From the NCBI GenBank assembly GCA_035546775.1, contig DASZWD010000061.1, forward strand, positions 16,863 through 80,862: 64,000 bases of DNA. Direction: 5' to 3'. A program made the position numbers and the translations under genes. How positions within the stretch are numbered: the first letter of the stretch is position 1; each line of letters begins with the position of its first letter. The notes below the pieces were generated by a model. It was not told the origin of the DNA, did no database searches, and was given only the letters and a program-made list of their open reading frames with translations. This DNA comes from Acidimicrobiales bacterium (GTDB taxonomy: Bacteria > Actinomycetota > Acidimicrobiia > Acidimicrobiales > JACCXE01). Below are positions 31,824-40,284 of this stretch, piece by piece.

Positions 31824-33007
31824 ATACGCGTGCCGTTGCCCGTGAAGCCCCACACGTCGACGAGCGGTGTTGGCGTGCGGAGGTCGCGGTACTCGGGGTG
31901 GGGTGCAGCGAGTACGAGGACGTCGGCGACGCGCAGTACGTCCTCGAGCGGGACGAGCGACGCGTCGGTCGTGACGTAGGGGTCGGTGCACACGACTTGG
32001 CGCGCCTTGAAGCGCAGGATCCGGCGCAGCTTGTAGGCAAGCGAGTCGCGCACGTCGTCGCTGCCGCCCTTGAACGCCATGCCGAGGATGCCGACCGTGG
32101 CACCGGCGAGGTCGAAGGACTCCTCCATCTTCGAAACGATGTAAAGCGGCAGCCCCTCGTTCACCATCATCGACGCGTGGCCGAGAACGAAGTTGTTGTT
32201 GTTGAAGGCCGCGAGCTGCATCGTGTCTTTGAGCAGGCACGGGCCGGCCGCGAACCCGGGACCGGGCAGGTCGTTGGCGCGCGGATAGTCGAACATCATG
32301 GCGGCGCGAATCCGGCCGAAGTCGAGGCCGAAGTCGTTGGCGATCATGAACAACTGGTTGGCAGTGGCGAACTTGATGTAGCGCCACGTGTTGGTGAACA
32401 GCTTCGCCAACTCGGCTTCTTCGGGTGACAGCGGCACCGTCGAGGCCGTCAACGCGCCGAATAGCTTCTCGGCGCGCTCCTGGCCCCGCTCGCTGCGACT
32501 GGCGACGATCTGGGGCAGGTCGAACAGCTCCTTGAGCGCCGCGCCCTCCGCGATGCGCTCGGGGCAGAACGCCACTGCGACGTCGACGCCGAGACGCTCG
32601 ATGAGCTTCTCCACCATGGCGGTGACGCCGGGATACAGCGTCGAGCGCAGCACGAGGAGCTGGCCGTCGCGCAGGTGGGGCGCCAACGCTTCGACGGCAT
32701 CGGGCACCGCCGTCGGCCGCGGGTCGAGGTGCTCATCGACAGGCGTGCCGATGACGACGATGACGTTCTCGGCGCGCGCCACGTCGGCCGGGTCCATGGT
32801 GGCCACGAGGTTGCTGCCGACGCGAGCCAATACGTCCTCGGCGCCATCTTCCTGGAACGGCATCTCGCCGCGCGTCACCTGGTCGACGGCCGCGGCGTTC
32901 ACGTCGTAGAGCGCCACCGAGAGCCCACGATCGGCGAACGCCAGCCCCAGTGGCAGGCCGACCCGCCCGCAGCCACCGACGATGACCAGGTCCAGGTCGA
33001 ACGGCAT
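31820..33007 (-). CDS. UDP-sugar 6-dehydrogenase (WecC/UDP-ManNAc or UDP-GlcNAc type)
   Basis: This 395-residue enzyme oxidises C6 of a nucleotide sugar to the uronic acid. It has LVIVGGCGRVGLPLGLAFAD, VVIGTPVDEHLDPRPT, LRSTLYPGVTAMVEKLI, FCPERIAEGAAL, and the catalytic Cys in GPGFAAGPCLLKDTMQL near residue 250, then LGMAFKGGSDDVRDSLAYKL. The pattern HL(D/N) after GTPVDE and CPERIAEG fits the WecC branch rather than UDP-glucose dehydrogenase. It heads the minus-strand operon from a TAGAAT -10 box. Confidence 0.9.
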   Translation of the reverse strand: MPFDLDLVIVGGCGRVGLPLGLAFADRGLSVALYDVNAAAVDQVTRGEMPFQEDGAEDVLARVGSNLVATMDPADVARAENVIVVIGTPVDEHLDPRPTAVPDAVEALAPHLRDGQLLVLRSTLYPGVTAMVEKLIERLGVDVAVAFCPERIAEGAALKELFDLPQIVASRSERGQERAEKLFGALTASTVPLSPEEAELAKLFTNTWRYIKFATANQLFMIANDFGLDFGRIRAAMMFDYPRANDLPGPGFAAGPCLLKDTMQLAAFNNNNFVLGHASMMVNEGLPLYIVSKMEESFDLAGATVGILGMAFKGGSDDVRDSLAYKLRRILRFKARQVVCTDPYVTTDASLVPLEDVLRVADVLVLAAPHPEYRDLRTPTPLVDVWGFTGNGTRI

Positions 33008-33013
33008 CGCCGG

Positions 33014-33019
33014 ATTCTA
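33014..33019 (-). promoter_or_regulatory. -10 box TAGAAT of the sugar-dehydrogenase operon
   Basis: TAGAAT, the closest match to a consensus -10 among the boxes found here, ends 6 nt before the ATG at 33007. Confidence 0.6.
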
Positions 33020-33062
33020 CGAGATGGTCCGATGCGACCTCATGATCGGTCCGCCAGCAAAT

Positions 33063-34709
33063 ATGGCGCTCGTGGCGAGGCCGACGAAGACGTGGACGTG
33101 GCTGCACGCCGCCTCGTTGGTGCTCGTCCTCATCGTGCTCGTCGTGGCGAACCGCGGGCAGTGGTTCTTCGGCGACGAGTGGGATTTCATCTTGCGTCGG
33201 GGCCTGCACCACGCGCAGTACGGCCTGCTGCGACCCCACAACGAGCACTGGAGCACGCTGCCGATCCTGTGGTGGCGCGCCACCTACAGCGTGTACCACC
33301 TCCACACGTACTGGCCGTACCTCTTCGGGCTCTTCGCCACCCACCTCGTCGTCGTGCACGCGGCGTGGCGGCTGATGCGCCGATCGCAGGTGGGAGCGCC
33401 GCTGGCCACGGGCGTCGCGCTGGTGCTGGGCCTCTTCGGTGCCGGATCGGAGAACTTGAGCTGGGCGTTCCAGGTCGGCTTCGTCGGCTCGCTCGCCGCT
33501 GGGCTGCTGCTTCTGTTGCTCGTCGACGACACCGGCGAGCGCCGGCGCGTGGCGCTGGTGGCGACCGGGGCCGTCGCGTCGCTGATGCTGTCGGGCATCT
33601 CCGTCGTGATGGTCGTCGCCGTCGGCTTGGCCGCCCTGGCGCGTTGGGGCTGGCGCAAGGCCGCGGCCATGACCGCGCCGGCGGCCGCGGTGTACCTCGT
33701 GTGGCTGAAGTTCTGCGGACGCGTCGGACTCGAGGGCGGGACCTCGGCGCTGCACGGCGGCCCGGGCGACATCCCGCGCTACGTGTGGGGCGGCATGGCG
33801 GCGACGCTGGGAGCGCCGTTCAAGAGCCAGCACATCGGTGACGCGTTGCTCGTCGCCCTGCTCGTCGTGGTCGTCGTGCGCGGCGCCGACTGGTGGCGGC
33901 GCGCGCCGCTGGTCCTGGCGCTGGCCGCCGCGAGCCCGATCATGCTGGCGGTGATCTCGCAGGGCCGTGGCGCCGTCCAGAGCCCGGCCGCACCCCGCTA
34001 CTTGTATCTCTGCGCAGCGATGCTGCTCCCGCTGATTGCCTTCGCCGCCCAGCAAGTGGTGCGCGACGACACGCCGCGCGTGGCCCTGGCGCTGGTCGCC
34101 TGCGCGCTGCTGACCGGCCTCGGCACCAACGAGTTGTTCGACAGCCTGCACTTCGACCGCAACGTCGAACTCACGCTGCGGGGCCAGATGCTGGCCGCGC
34201 TGTCGCTGGGCGGCGAGCACCTCGTGAGCCAGTTCCCCGAATTCAGCTACGCCCGCGACGTGAGCATCGCCGACCTGCGTCGGCTCCAGCGCCGCGGTGA
34301 CCTCCCGGCGTTCACGCCCAACGTCGCCAACCTCGCGTGGGCCCGTCTCGGCACCGAGGTCGCGCCCGGTGCGCCGACCGACGCTGTGGGGAGCGCCGCC
34401 GCCGCACTGACGACGCCCCGCCGCGCCAAGGTGCAGCCCCGCGGCGACTGCTTTGTCGTCGACCCGCACGGTTTTCCCGTCATGATCACGCGTGTGCCGA
34501 GCATCGCCGACGCCGTGATCTCGGTGACGACGCGCGCGGCCACCGGAGTCGACGCTTTCGTTCCCTACGCCGGAGGCGGCCGCGCCGGGCCGCGCTCGTT
34601 CGCCGGCAGCGGCGCCGCGCCCGTCGTGGTGCACGACAGCGTCGCCGGCCCTTTGCTGCTGCAGTGGAACGGGACCGCAACGGTGTGCGGGGTGACGTGG
34701 CAGAAGTAG
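33063..34709 (+). CDS. Multi-pass membrane protein, GT-C-like, unknown function
   Basis: This 548-residue protein starts with a hydrophobic helix (WLHAASLVLVLIVLVVA), then WFFGDEWDFILRRGL, whose acidic pair in the first external loop is typical of GT-C sugar transferases (PMT/ArnT-like). About nine more helices follow to residue ~365, and a ~180-residue external domain ends the protein. Upstream in-frame ATGs at 33024 and 33042 are possible starts; none has a clear -10 box or ribosome site, so the start is uncertain. The next GT2 overlaps its end by 13 nt. Confidence 0.75.
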   Translation: MALVARPTKTWTWLHAASLVLVLIVLVVANRGQWFFGDEWDFILRRGLHHAQYGLLRPHNEHWSTLPILWWRATYSVYHLHTYWPYLFGLFATHLVVVHAAWRLMRRSQVGAPLATGVALVLGLFGAGSENLSWAFQVGFVGSLAAGLLLLLLVDDTGERRRVALVATGAVASLMLSGISVVMVVAVGLAALARWGWRKAAAMTAPAAAVYLVWLKFCGRVGLEGGTSALHGGPGDIPRYVWGGMAATLGAPFKSQHIGDALLVALLVVVVVRGADWWRRAPLVLALAAASPIMLAVISQGRGAVQSPAAPRYLYLCAAMLLPLIAFAAQQVVRDDTPRVALALVACALLTGLGTNELFDSLHFDRNVELTLRGQMLAALSLGGEHLVSQFPEFSYARDVSIADLRRLQRRGDLPAFTPNVANLAWARLGTEVAPGAPTDAVGSAAAALTTPRRAKVQPRGDCFVVDPHGFPVMITRVPSIADAVISVTTRAATGVDAFVPYAGGGRAGPRSFAGSGAAPVVVHDSVAGPLLLQWNGTATVCGVTWQK

Positions 34710-35548
34710 ACGTCGTCATCGTCACCTACGGCGGCGGCGCCGACCTGCCGGCCTGCGTCGCCGCCGTGCGGGCGCAGGGTCCGGTCGTCGCACGCATCGT
34801 CGTGATCGACAACGCGTCGCCCGACGACACCGCGGCGCGTGCCGAGGCGATCGGCGGCGTCGAAGTCGTGCACAACCCCCGCAATGTCGGATACGCGGCC
34901 GCGATGAACCAGGGCTACGCCCTGACCCACGCGCCGTATCTGCTGTCCCTCAACGCCGACTGCGAATTGGGTGACGGCTACGTCGCAGCGTGCGTCGCGG
35001 CGCTCACGGCGAACGATCGCGTCGCGGCGGTCACCGGCGTGCTGCGCCTGCCCGACGGTCGCGTGGACTCGACGGGCATCGAGTTCGACGGCGCGTACCG
35101 CGCCCGCGATCGCGACCGGCACGCCCCGGTGCCCTCGACCGACGCGCCCTTCGGCGTATCCGGCGCGGCGGCGCTGTGGCGGCGCGCCGCCCTCGACGCC
35201 ATCGGCCCCAAGCCGTGGTGGGAGTGGCTCTTCGTCTACTGGGACGACGTCGAGATCGCCTGGCGGCTGCGCGACCACGGCTGGAGCTTCGCCTGCGTCC
35301 CGGGCGCTAGCGCCGTCCACCGCCGCGGCAGCGACACCGCCGATCCCGATTTCGTCGAGTCGCAGTCGCTGCGCAACCGCCTGGCCACGATCGCCCGCCA
35401 CACCGGCCGCGCCGGTCTCGTGCACCCGCGCAGCGCCGCGGTCAGCGTGTTCACGATCGCCCGACTGGCGCTGCGTCACCCGCAGGCGCTGCGCCGCGCC
35501 CGGCCACTCACCGCGGTGAGGGTCGGGCTGGCCGAGCGCATCCAATAG
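34697..35548 (+). CDS. Family 2 glycosyltransferase
   Basis: This 283-residue GT-A enzyme has DVVIVTYGGGADLPACVAAV, VVIDNASPDDTAAR, NVGYAAAMNQGYAL, LSLNADCELGDGYVA, FGVSGAAALWRRAAL and LFVYWDDVEIAWRLRDHGWS. The order fits rhamnosyltransferase-like GT2. It starts at a GTG inside the end of the upstream membrane gene (an alternative GTG is at 34685). Its TAG stop is reused as the first bases of the next gene's -10 box. Confidence 0.86.
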   Translation: MAEVDVVIVTYGGGADLPACVAAVRAQGPVVARIVVIDNASPDDTAARAEAIGGVEVVHNPRNVGYAAAMNQGYALTHAPYLLSLNADCELGDGYVAACVAALTANDRVAAVTGVLRLPDGRVDSTGIEFDGAYRARDRDRHAPVPSTDAPFGVSGAAALWRRAALDAIGPKPWWEWLFVYWDDVEIAWRLRDHGWSFACVPGASAVHRRGSDTADPDFVESQSLRNRLATIARHTGRAGLVHPRSAAVSVFTIARLALRHPQALRRARPLTAVRVGLAERIQ

Positions 35549-35551
35549 GGT
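35546..35551 (+). promoter_or_regulatory. -10 box TAGGGT sharing the upstream stop codon
   Basis: TAGGGT begins with the GT2 stop TAG and ends 8 nt before the ATG at 35560. Confidence 0.5.
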
Positions 35552-35559
35552 CCACGCCC

Positions 35560-36450
35560 ATGCGGGTGTTCGTGACCGGCGGCCACGGGTTTGTCGGGAC
35601 GTATCTGGTCGAGCATCTGCGCGCTCTGGGAGACGACGTGACCGCGCCGCACCAGAACGACGTCGACCTCGGCGATCAGTCGACCCTGACCGCGGCGGTG
35701 CTCGCCGCCTCCCCCGACGCCGTCATTCACCTCGCCGCGCTGGCACACGTGGGGGAGAGCTGGAAGGACCCGGCGCGCACCTTTGACGTGAACGCCGTCG
35801 GCACCCTGCATCTCCTCGAGGCAACCCGGCGGGTCGAGCCAGCGCCGCGGGTGCTGTTGATCGGATCAGCCGAGGTGTACGGACCGGTCCGGCCCGAGGA
35901 CCTGCCGCTCACCGAAGACCACAAGCTCAACCCCGTCACCCCCTATGCGGTCAGCAAGGTTGCCGCGGAATACCTGGGCGTGCAGTACCACCTCGGCTTC
36001 GGCGTGCCGGTCGTGCGCGCCCGGTCGTTCAACCACATCGGCCCCGGCCAGGCGGGGCGCTTCGTGGTGGCCGACATCGCCGGGCGGATCGCCGAGGCGA
36101 TCAAGAGCGGCGACACGTCGCCGATCAAGGTCGGCAATCTCAGCGCCCGGCGTGATTACACCGACGTGCGCGACGTCGTGCGCGCCTATCGCCTGCTCGT
36201 CACCGAGGGGACAGCGGGGGAGGCGTACAACGTCTGCTCCGGTGTCGACGTCTCGGTCGAGACGCTGGCGCAGAAGCTGTTGGCGCTCGCCGACGTCGAC
36301 CTGCGGGTAGAAGTCGACCCGGCGCTGGTGCGGCCGGTCGACGTGCCGGTGCTCGTCGGGAGCAACGCCCGCCTGCGCGCCGCGACAGGCTGGCAGCCGG
36401 AGATCTCCCTCGACGACACGCTGCGCGACGTCCTCGCCGCGCTCCTTTAA
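35560..36450 (+). CDS. NAD(P)-dependent sugar reductase (RMD-like)
   Basis: This 296-residue extended SDR resembles GDP-6-deoxy-D-lyxo-4-hexulose reductase (RMD), which makes GDP-D-rhamnose. It has VFVTGGHGFVGTYLVEHL, IHLAALAHVGESWKDP, LIGSAEVYGPV, TPYAVSKVAAEYL (Tyr-Lys) and the RSFNHIGPGQ motif common in RMD and GMD relatives. No GDP-mannose 4,6-dehydratase is in the window, so the exact substrate is inferred. A perfect 25-bp palindrome follows its stop. Confidence 0.8.
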   Translation: MRVFVTGGHGFVGTYLVEHLRALGDDVTAPHQNDVDLGDQSTLTAAVLAASPDAVIHLAALAHVGESWKDPARTFDVNAVGTLHLLEATRRVEPAPRVLLIGSAEVYGPVRPEDLPLTEDHKLNPVTPYAVSKVAAEYLGVQYHLGFGVPVVRARSFNHIGPGQAGRFVVADIAGRIAEAIKSGDTSPIKVGNLSARRDYTDVRDVVRAYRLLVTEGTAGEAYNVCSGVDVSVETLAQKLLALADVDLRVEVDPALVRPVDVPVLVGSNARLRAATGWQPEISLDDTLRDVLAALL

Positions 36451-36453
36451 CAA

Positions 36454-36506
36454 CGAACCGGTACGCGGTTTGTGCCCTTGCAGGGCACAAACCGCGTACC
36501 GGTTCG
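36454..36506. terminator. Perfect 25-bp hairpin between convergent genes
   Basis: Arms 36454-36478 and 36482-36506 are perfectly complementary with loop TGC. It starts 4 nt after the reductase stop and lies 22 bp from the convergent gene's end, the right place for a two-way terminator. There is no T-tract on either side. Its ends (CGAACCGGT / ACCGGTTCG) match the palindrome at 17394-17445, so it may also be a mobile repeat. Confidence 0.6.
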
Positions 36507-36528
36507 GCTGGGTGGGGGACGCTGACCG

Positions 36529-36867
36529 CTACGCGGTAGCGACGCGGGAGCGCAGCTGCTGGCGGGCGTCCTTGCTCGCCTGGCGCGCCGGCTCGACGAG
36601 CGTGCGGGCCTGGGCCGGCAGCGCGTTGACGACGTTGTCGACCTGGGCTTCGAGGGCGTCGACGACGGGCGAGATGGCGGCGTCGGCCTGCTTGAGCGCC
36701 TCGCTCACCAGGTTCACGACTTCGGCGCCGCGGGACTCGAAGGCGGCGCGCTGGTCGGCGAACTGCTTGCGCAGGTCCTGACGGCGGGTCTGGGCGCGCT
36801 GGAAACCGATGACGCCCATACCGATGGCGATGTACGCGGCGTCGCGAAGATTGTCATTGATGGTCAC
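36529..36867 (-). CDS. Small alpha-helical (phasin-like) protein, unknown function
   Basis: This 112-residue protein is almost wholly helical: a weakly hydrophobic start (AAYIAIGMGVIGFQRAQTR) and then heptad-rich amphipathic stretches (EVVNLVSEALKQADAAISPV, ALEAQVDNVVNALPAQARTL). It resembles HbhA-like or phasin-like coiled proteins, but I cannot assign it. Unlike most genes here it has a strong Shine-Dalgarno (GAGGAG, 5 nt before the GTG) and a classical two-box promoter. Confidence 0.75.
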   Translation of the reverse strand: MTINDNLRDAAYIAIGMGVIGFQRAQTRRQDLRKQFADQRAAFESRGAEVVNLVSEALKQADAAISPVVDALEAQVDNVVNALPAQARTLVEPARQASKDARQQLRSRVATA

Positions 36868-36872
36868 GGGTA

Positions 36873-36878
36873 CTCCTC
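36873..36878 (-). promoter_or_regulatory. Shine-Dalgarno GAGGAG
   Basis: GAGGAG lies 5 nt before the GTG at 36867. It is the only strong ribosome-binding site I found in the window and fixes that start. Confidence 0.75.
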
Positions 36879-36901
36879 AGCCTCGTGGTGCGGTGCTAAC
36901 C

Positions 36902-36930
36902 ACATTACACGGTTTGCATAACAGTTGCAA
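36902..36930 (-). promoter_or_regulatory. Promoter TTGCAA-17-TAATGT with small inverted repeat
   Basis: On the minus strand TTGCAA (36930-36925), a 17-bp spacer and TAATGT (36907-36902) form a standard housekeeping promoter for the small helical protein. TTGCA...TGCAA arms (7 nt apart) overlap the -35 box and could be an operator. The stretch is unusually AT-rich for this window. Confidence 0.6.
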
Positions 36931-36955
36931 GCAGATGGCCTTGGGGGACGGCAAG

Positions 36956-36961
36956 TAGGTT
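36956..36961 (+). promoter_or_regulatory. -10 box TAGGTT of the large GT2-membrane gene
   Basis: TAGGTT ends 10 nt before the ATG at 36972 and argues against the in-frame TTG at 36960, which lies inside it. Confidence 0.5.
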
Positions 36962-36971
36962 GAGACCCCCC

Positions 36972-39900
36972 ATGCCCCCCGAAACGGCCCCGCAGCCGGT
37001 ACTGGACCCGGACGACTCGGAGGTCGACGGCGAGCTCACGTCGTTGCCGCCGGTGGTCGCGGTCGTGGTGACGCGTGATCCGGGGCCGTGGTTCGACTCG
37101 GCCGTGGCGGCCCTCGCCGCCCAGGACTACGGCGATCTGTCGATCCTCGTGCTCGACGCCGGCAGCGCCGAGGACCCGACGGCGCGCGTCGCCGCCGTCG
37201 CCCCCGACGCCTTCGTGCGCCGACTCGGCAACGACCCGGGCTGGCCGGCGGCGACGAACGAGGCCCTCGGCATGGTGCAGGGCGCCGCCTACCTGTTGTT
37301 CTGCCACGACGACTGCGCCCCGGCGCCCGACGCCGTGCGCCTGCTCGTCGAGGAGGCCTACCGGTCGAATGCCGGCGTCATCGGCCCGAAGATCGTCGAC
37401 TGGGACGAGCACAACCGCATTGTCTCGGTCGGCGTCACCATCGACAAGACCGGTGTGGTCGCCCCGCTGGCCGAGCCGGGCGAACTCGACCAGGAGCAGC
37501 ACGACGCCGTGCGCGACGTGTTCGCCGTCGACGGCGCCTGCATGCTCGTACGCGCCGACCTGGCGGCGTCACTCGGCGGCTTCGACCCGAAGCTGTGGCC
37601 CCACGGCGAGGACATCGACTTCTGCTGGCGCGCCCAGATCATGGGTGCCCGCGTGATGGTCGCGCCCGCGGCGCGGGCGTCGCATCGCGGCGCGACGCGC
37701 AACGGCTTCCGCGCCGGGCTCGGCAACGCCGCCCGACCCGTCGACAAGCGCGACCGGTCACGACATCGCGACGAGGTGCGCGCCGCCGAGGTGCGTCACC
37801 GCGTGCGCATGGTGCTCACCAACTACTCGGCGCCACACCTTCTACGGGTGCTGCCCCAGTTGGTGATCGTGCAGATCGCCGAGTTGCTCTACGCCCTCCT
37901 CGCCGGCCGGCGACGTGTCGCCGCCGCCATCGTCGGGGGATGGACCGAGGTGCTGGGCGACCTCAAGTCCGTGCGCGCCGCCCGCATACGCGTCAACAAA
38001 GCGCGGCTGTTCCCCGATAGCGAAGTGCGCCGCCTCCAGGCGCGCGGCTTCGCCCGGCTCAACCAGTTCGTGCGCGGGCAGCTGCACGGCGAGGACCGCG
38101 CCCGCGCCTTCGCCGAGTCGAGCGCCGACCTCGTGCGCGAGCTTGCCGGTTCGCGGGGCGCGCTCATCACCTGGGGCGGTCTCCTGCTCGTGTTGCTCGT
38201 CGGTCTGCGCGGCCTGATCTTCGGTCACTTACCCGCCGTGGGGCAGTTCGCCTCCGTGCCCGGCGTGGGCACGCTGCTGCACCAGTTCGCGTCGGGCTGG
38301 CGCCTCACCGGCCTCGGTGGCGAGACACCGGCGCCTCCGGCTTTCGCCTTCCTGGCGGCCGCCGGCACCGTGTTGCTCGGTGCCGCGAGCCAGGCACAGA
38401 AGCTGCTCGTGCTCGGGATGATCCCGCTCGGGCTCTTCGGCGCCTACCGCCTCTCGCGCACCCTCGACGTGCCCCGCGCCGGTCTCGTCGGACTGCTGGC
38501 GTACGCCGTGGTGCCACTGCCCTACGCGGCGTTGGCGCGCGGTCGCTGGGACGGGCTGGTGGCCTACGCCGTCGTGCCGTTCGTGTTCGCCCGCATGCGC
38601 CGCGGCGCGGAGGGTATGGGTGTGCGGGCGACGGAGCCCGCCGACGGCCGCCACCGCGCCCCGTACCTGTTCGAGTGGCGCTCGGCGCTTGGCATCGGTA
38701 TCGGCCTCGCGATTGCGTCGGCCTTCGCTCCACAGTTGCTGGCGATGACCCTGCTGCTGGCCGTCGGCATCGCCGTGGGTTCGCTGCTCGTCGGCGAGTT
38801 CGGCGACGCTCGGCGCGCCGTCGAAACCGGCGTGGTTGCCACCGGGGTGGCCCTGCTGCTGCTGGCGCCGTGGTCGTTCACGTTGCTGAGCCCCCAGGGA
38901 CTGGTGCACGCGCTGTTCGGGCCCGGGCTCGCCACCCGCGACGGCTTGTCGCTCGGCGCCGCGCTGCGGCTCGAAACCGGCCGCATCGGGGGTCCGCCCT
39001 TCGGTTGGGCGCTGCTGCTCGCCGCCGCGCTGCCCCTCGCCATCGGCCGGGGCTGGCGCTTCAGCTGGGCCGTGCGCTGCTGGTCGGTCGTCGTCGTCGA
39101 CGCGATCTTCGTGGTCGCGGTTGGGCGCGGCTGGATCGGCCTGCCCGTGCCGAGTCCCGAAGTGTTCCTGGCGCCTGCTGCGATCGCGCTGGCGTGGCTC
39201 GTCGCCCTCGGGTTCATCTCGTTCCGCGTCGACCTGTCGGAGTTCCGCTTCGGCGTGCCGCAGGCGGCCGCCATCGCAGCCAGCGTCGCGTTCGGCTTCG
39301 CCGCGTTGCCCATCGTGGGCGCGGCGGTGTCGGGCCGTTTCGACCTGGCCACGTCGAATTACGGCACGACGCTCGGCGGCTATCTCGACACCGCCAAGCA
39401 CGGCGACTTCCGGGTGCTGTGGGTCGGCGACCCCGAAGTGCTGCCGGTGGCGAGCTGGCCCATCGCCGCCGGCATCGCCTACGGCACGTCACGCAACGGC
39501 GTGGGTGACGTCACCGATCAGTGGGCCCCGACGCGGCCGGGCCCGTCGCGGGTCCTGGGCGACGCCGTCAAGGTGGCGCTCACCGGGCGCACGACCCGCC
39601 TCGGTCATCTGCTCGGGCCGATGGCGGTGCGCTACGTCGTCGTGCCGCGCCGTGTCGGCCCCGCGGCGCACGGCCGGCCCGTCCTCGAGCCGTCGCGCGA
39701 CGTTGCCGGTGCACTGTCGGAACAGGTCGACTTCCGTCAGCTCGACGCGACCGCCGACTTCGCCATCTTCGAGAACGCCGCCTGGGTGCCGCTGCGGGCC
39801 ACGCTCACGCCGGCGCAGGCGACCAACGTCGTGAGCGCCGGCAAGGGTTTCCGCGCCGCCGGCGACAACGAGCTCAGCGACATCGACCCGGCGCTGACGA

Positions 39901-40193
39901 AGAAGGAGTCGGACTTCCACTACTCCGGGACCACCGCGGCCGACACCGCCGTGCTCTTTGCCGAGACGCCCTCGCCGCGCTGGCACCTTCGCGTCGGTGG
40001 CCACAGCGCCAAGCGCTCATCGGCGTACGGGATCGGATCGGTCTACGCGACGGGCAACGGCGGCAAGACGTCGCTGCGGTACTCGACGTCCATCCTGCGC
40101 TACCTCTCGCTGGTGCTCGAGTTGGGCGTGTGGGTGGTGGCGATCCGCGCCGCCTGGAACTGGCGCAAGTCGACGCGCGGGGTGGTCGTGTGA
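36972..40193 (+). CDS. GT2 glycosyltransferase fused to large membrane domain
   Basis: This 1073-residue protein has a cytosolic GT2 at about residues 20-260 (VAVVVTRDPGPWFDSAVAAL, LGNDPGWPAATNEAL, FCHDDCAPAP, VDGACMLVRADL, GGFDPKLWPHGEDIDFCWR). A basic linker, about twelve transmembrane helices from ~residue 398, a ~250-residue external domain and a final helix (LSLVLELGVWVVAIRAAW) follow. In actinobacteria such a protein sits beside DUF5719 and DUF3499 genes, as here. It may make and translocate a lipid-linked surface glycan; the sugar is unknown. Confidence 0.88.
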   Translation: MPPETAPQPVLDPDDSEVDGELTSLPPVVAVVVTRDPGPWFDSAVAALAAQDYGDLSILVLDAGSAEDPTARVAAVAPDAFVRRLGNDPGWPAATNEALGMVQGAAYLLFCHDDCAPAPDAVRLLVEEAYRSNAGVIGPKIVDWDEHNRIVSVGVTIDKTGVVAPLAEPGELDQEQHDAVRDVFAVDGACMLVRADLAASLGGFDPKLWPHGEDIDFCWRAQIMGARVMVAPAARASHRGATRNGFRAGLGNAARPVDKRDRSRHRDEVRAAEVRHRVRMVLTNYSAPHLLRVLPQLVIVQIAELLYALLAGRRRVAAAIVGGWTEVLGDLKSVRAARIRVNKARLFPDSEVRRLQARGFARLNQFVRGQLHGEDRARAFAESSADLVRELAGSRGALITWGGLLLVLLVGLRGLIFGHLPAVGQFASVPGVGTLLHQFASGWRLTGLGGETPAPPAFAFLAAAGTVLLGAASQAQKLLVLGMIPLGLFGAYRLSRTLDVPRAGLVGLLAYAVVPLPYAALARGRWDGLVAYAVVPFVFARMRRGAEGMGVRATEPADGRHRAPYLFEWRSALGIGIGLAIASAFAPQLLAMTLLLAVGIAVGSLLVGEFGDARRAVETGVVATGVALLLLAPWSFTLLSPQGLVHALFGPGLATRDGLSLGAALRLETGRIGGPPFGWALLLAAALPLAIGRGWRFSWAVRCWSVVVVDAIFVVAVGRGWIGLPVPSPEVFLAPAAIALAWLVALGFISFRVDLSEFRFGVPQAAAIAASVAFGFAALPIVGAAVSGRFDLATSNYGTTLGGYLDTAKHGDFRVLWVGDPEVLPVASWPIAAGIAYGTSRNGVGDVTDQWAPTRPGPSRVLGDAVKVALTGRTTRLGHLLGPMAVRYVVVPRRVGPAAHGRPVLEPSRDVAGALSEQVDFRQLDATADFAIFENAAWVPLRATLTPAQATNVVSAGKGFRAAGDNELSDIDPALTKKESDFHYSGTTAADTAVLFAETPSPRWHLRVGGHSAKRSSAYGIGSVYATGNGGKTSLRYSTSILRYLSLVLELGVWVVAIRAAWNWRKSTRGVVV

Positions 40194-40211
40194 CGAGACG
40201 TACTGCCATCC

Positions 40212-40277
40212 GGCGGGGTTGGGGTCCCCGCCGGGTTGCGACGGGAGGCCGTAAGCCGCACGGAGCCGAAGAGGCGG
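40212..40277 (-). repeat. 66-bp dispersed repeat, copy A
   Basis: Read on the minus strand, this segment matches 58220-58285 at 55 of 66 positions without gaps by my hand alignment. Part of it forms a 9-bp GC hairpin (40210-40218 with 40226-40234). It fills most of the gap before the DUF5719 gene, ending 7 bp before its GTG. Confidence 0.7.
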
Positions 40278-40284
40278 TGGTGGT

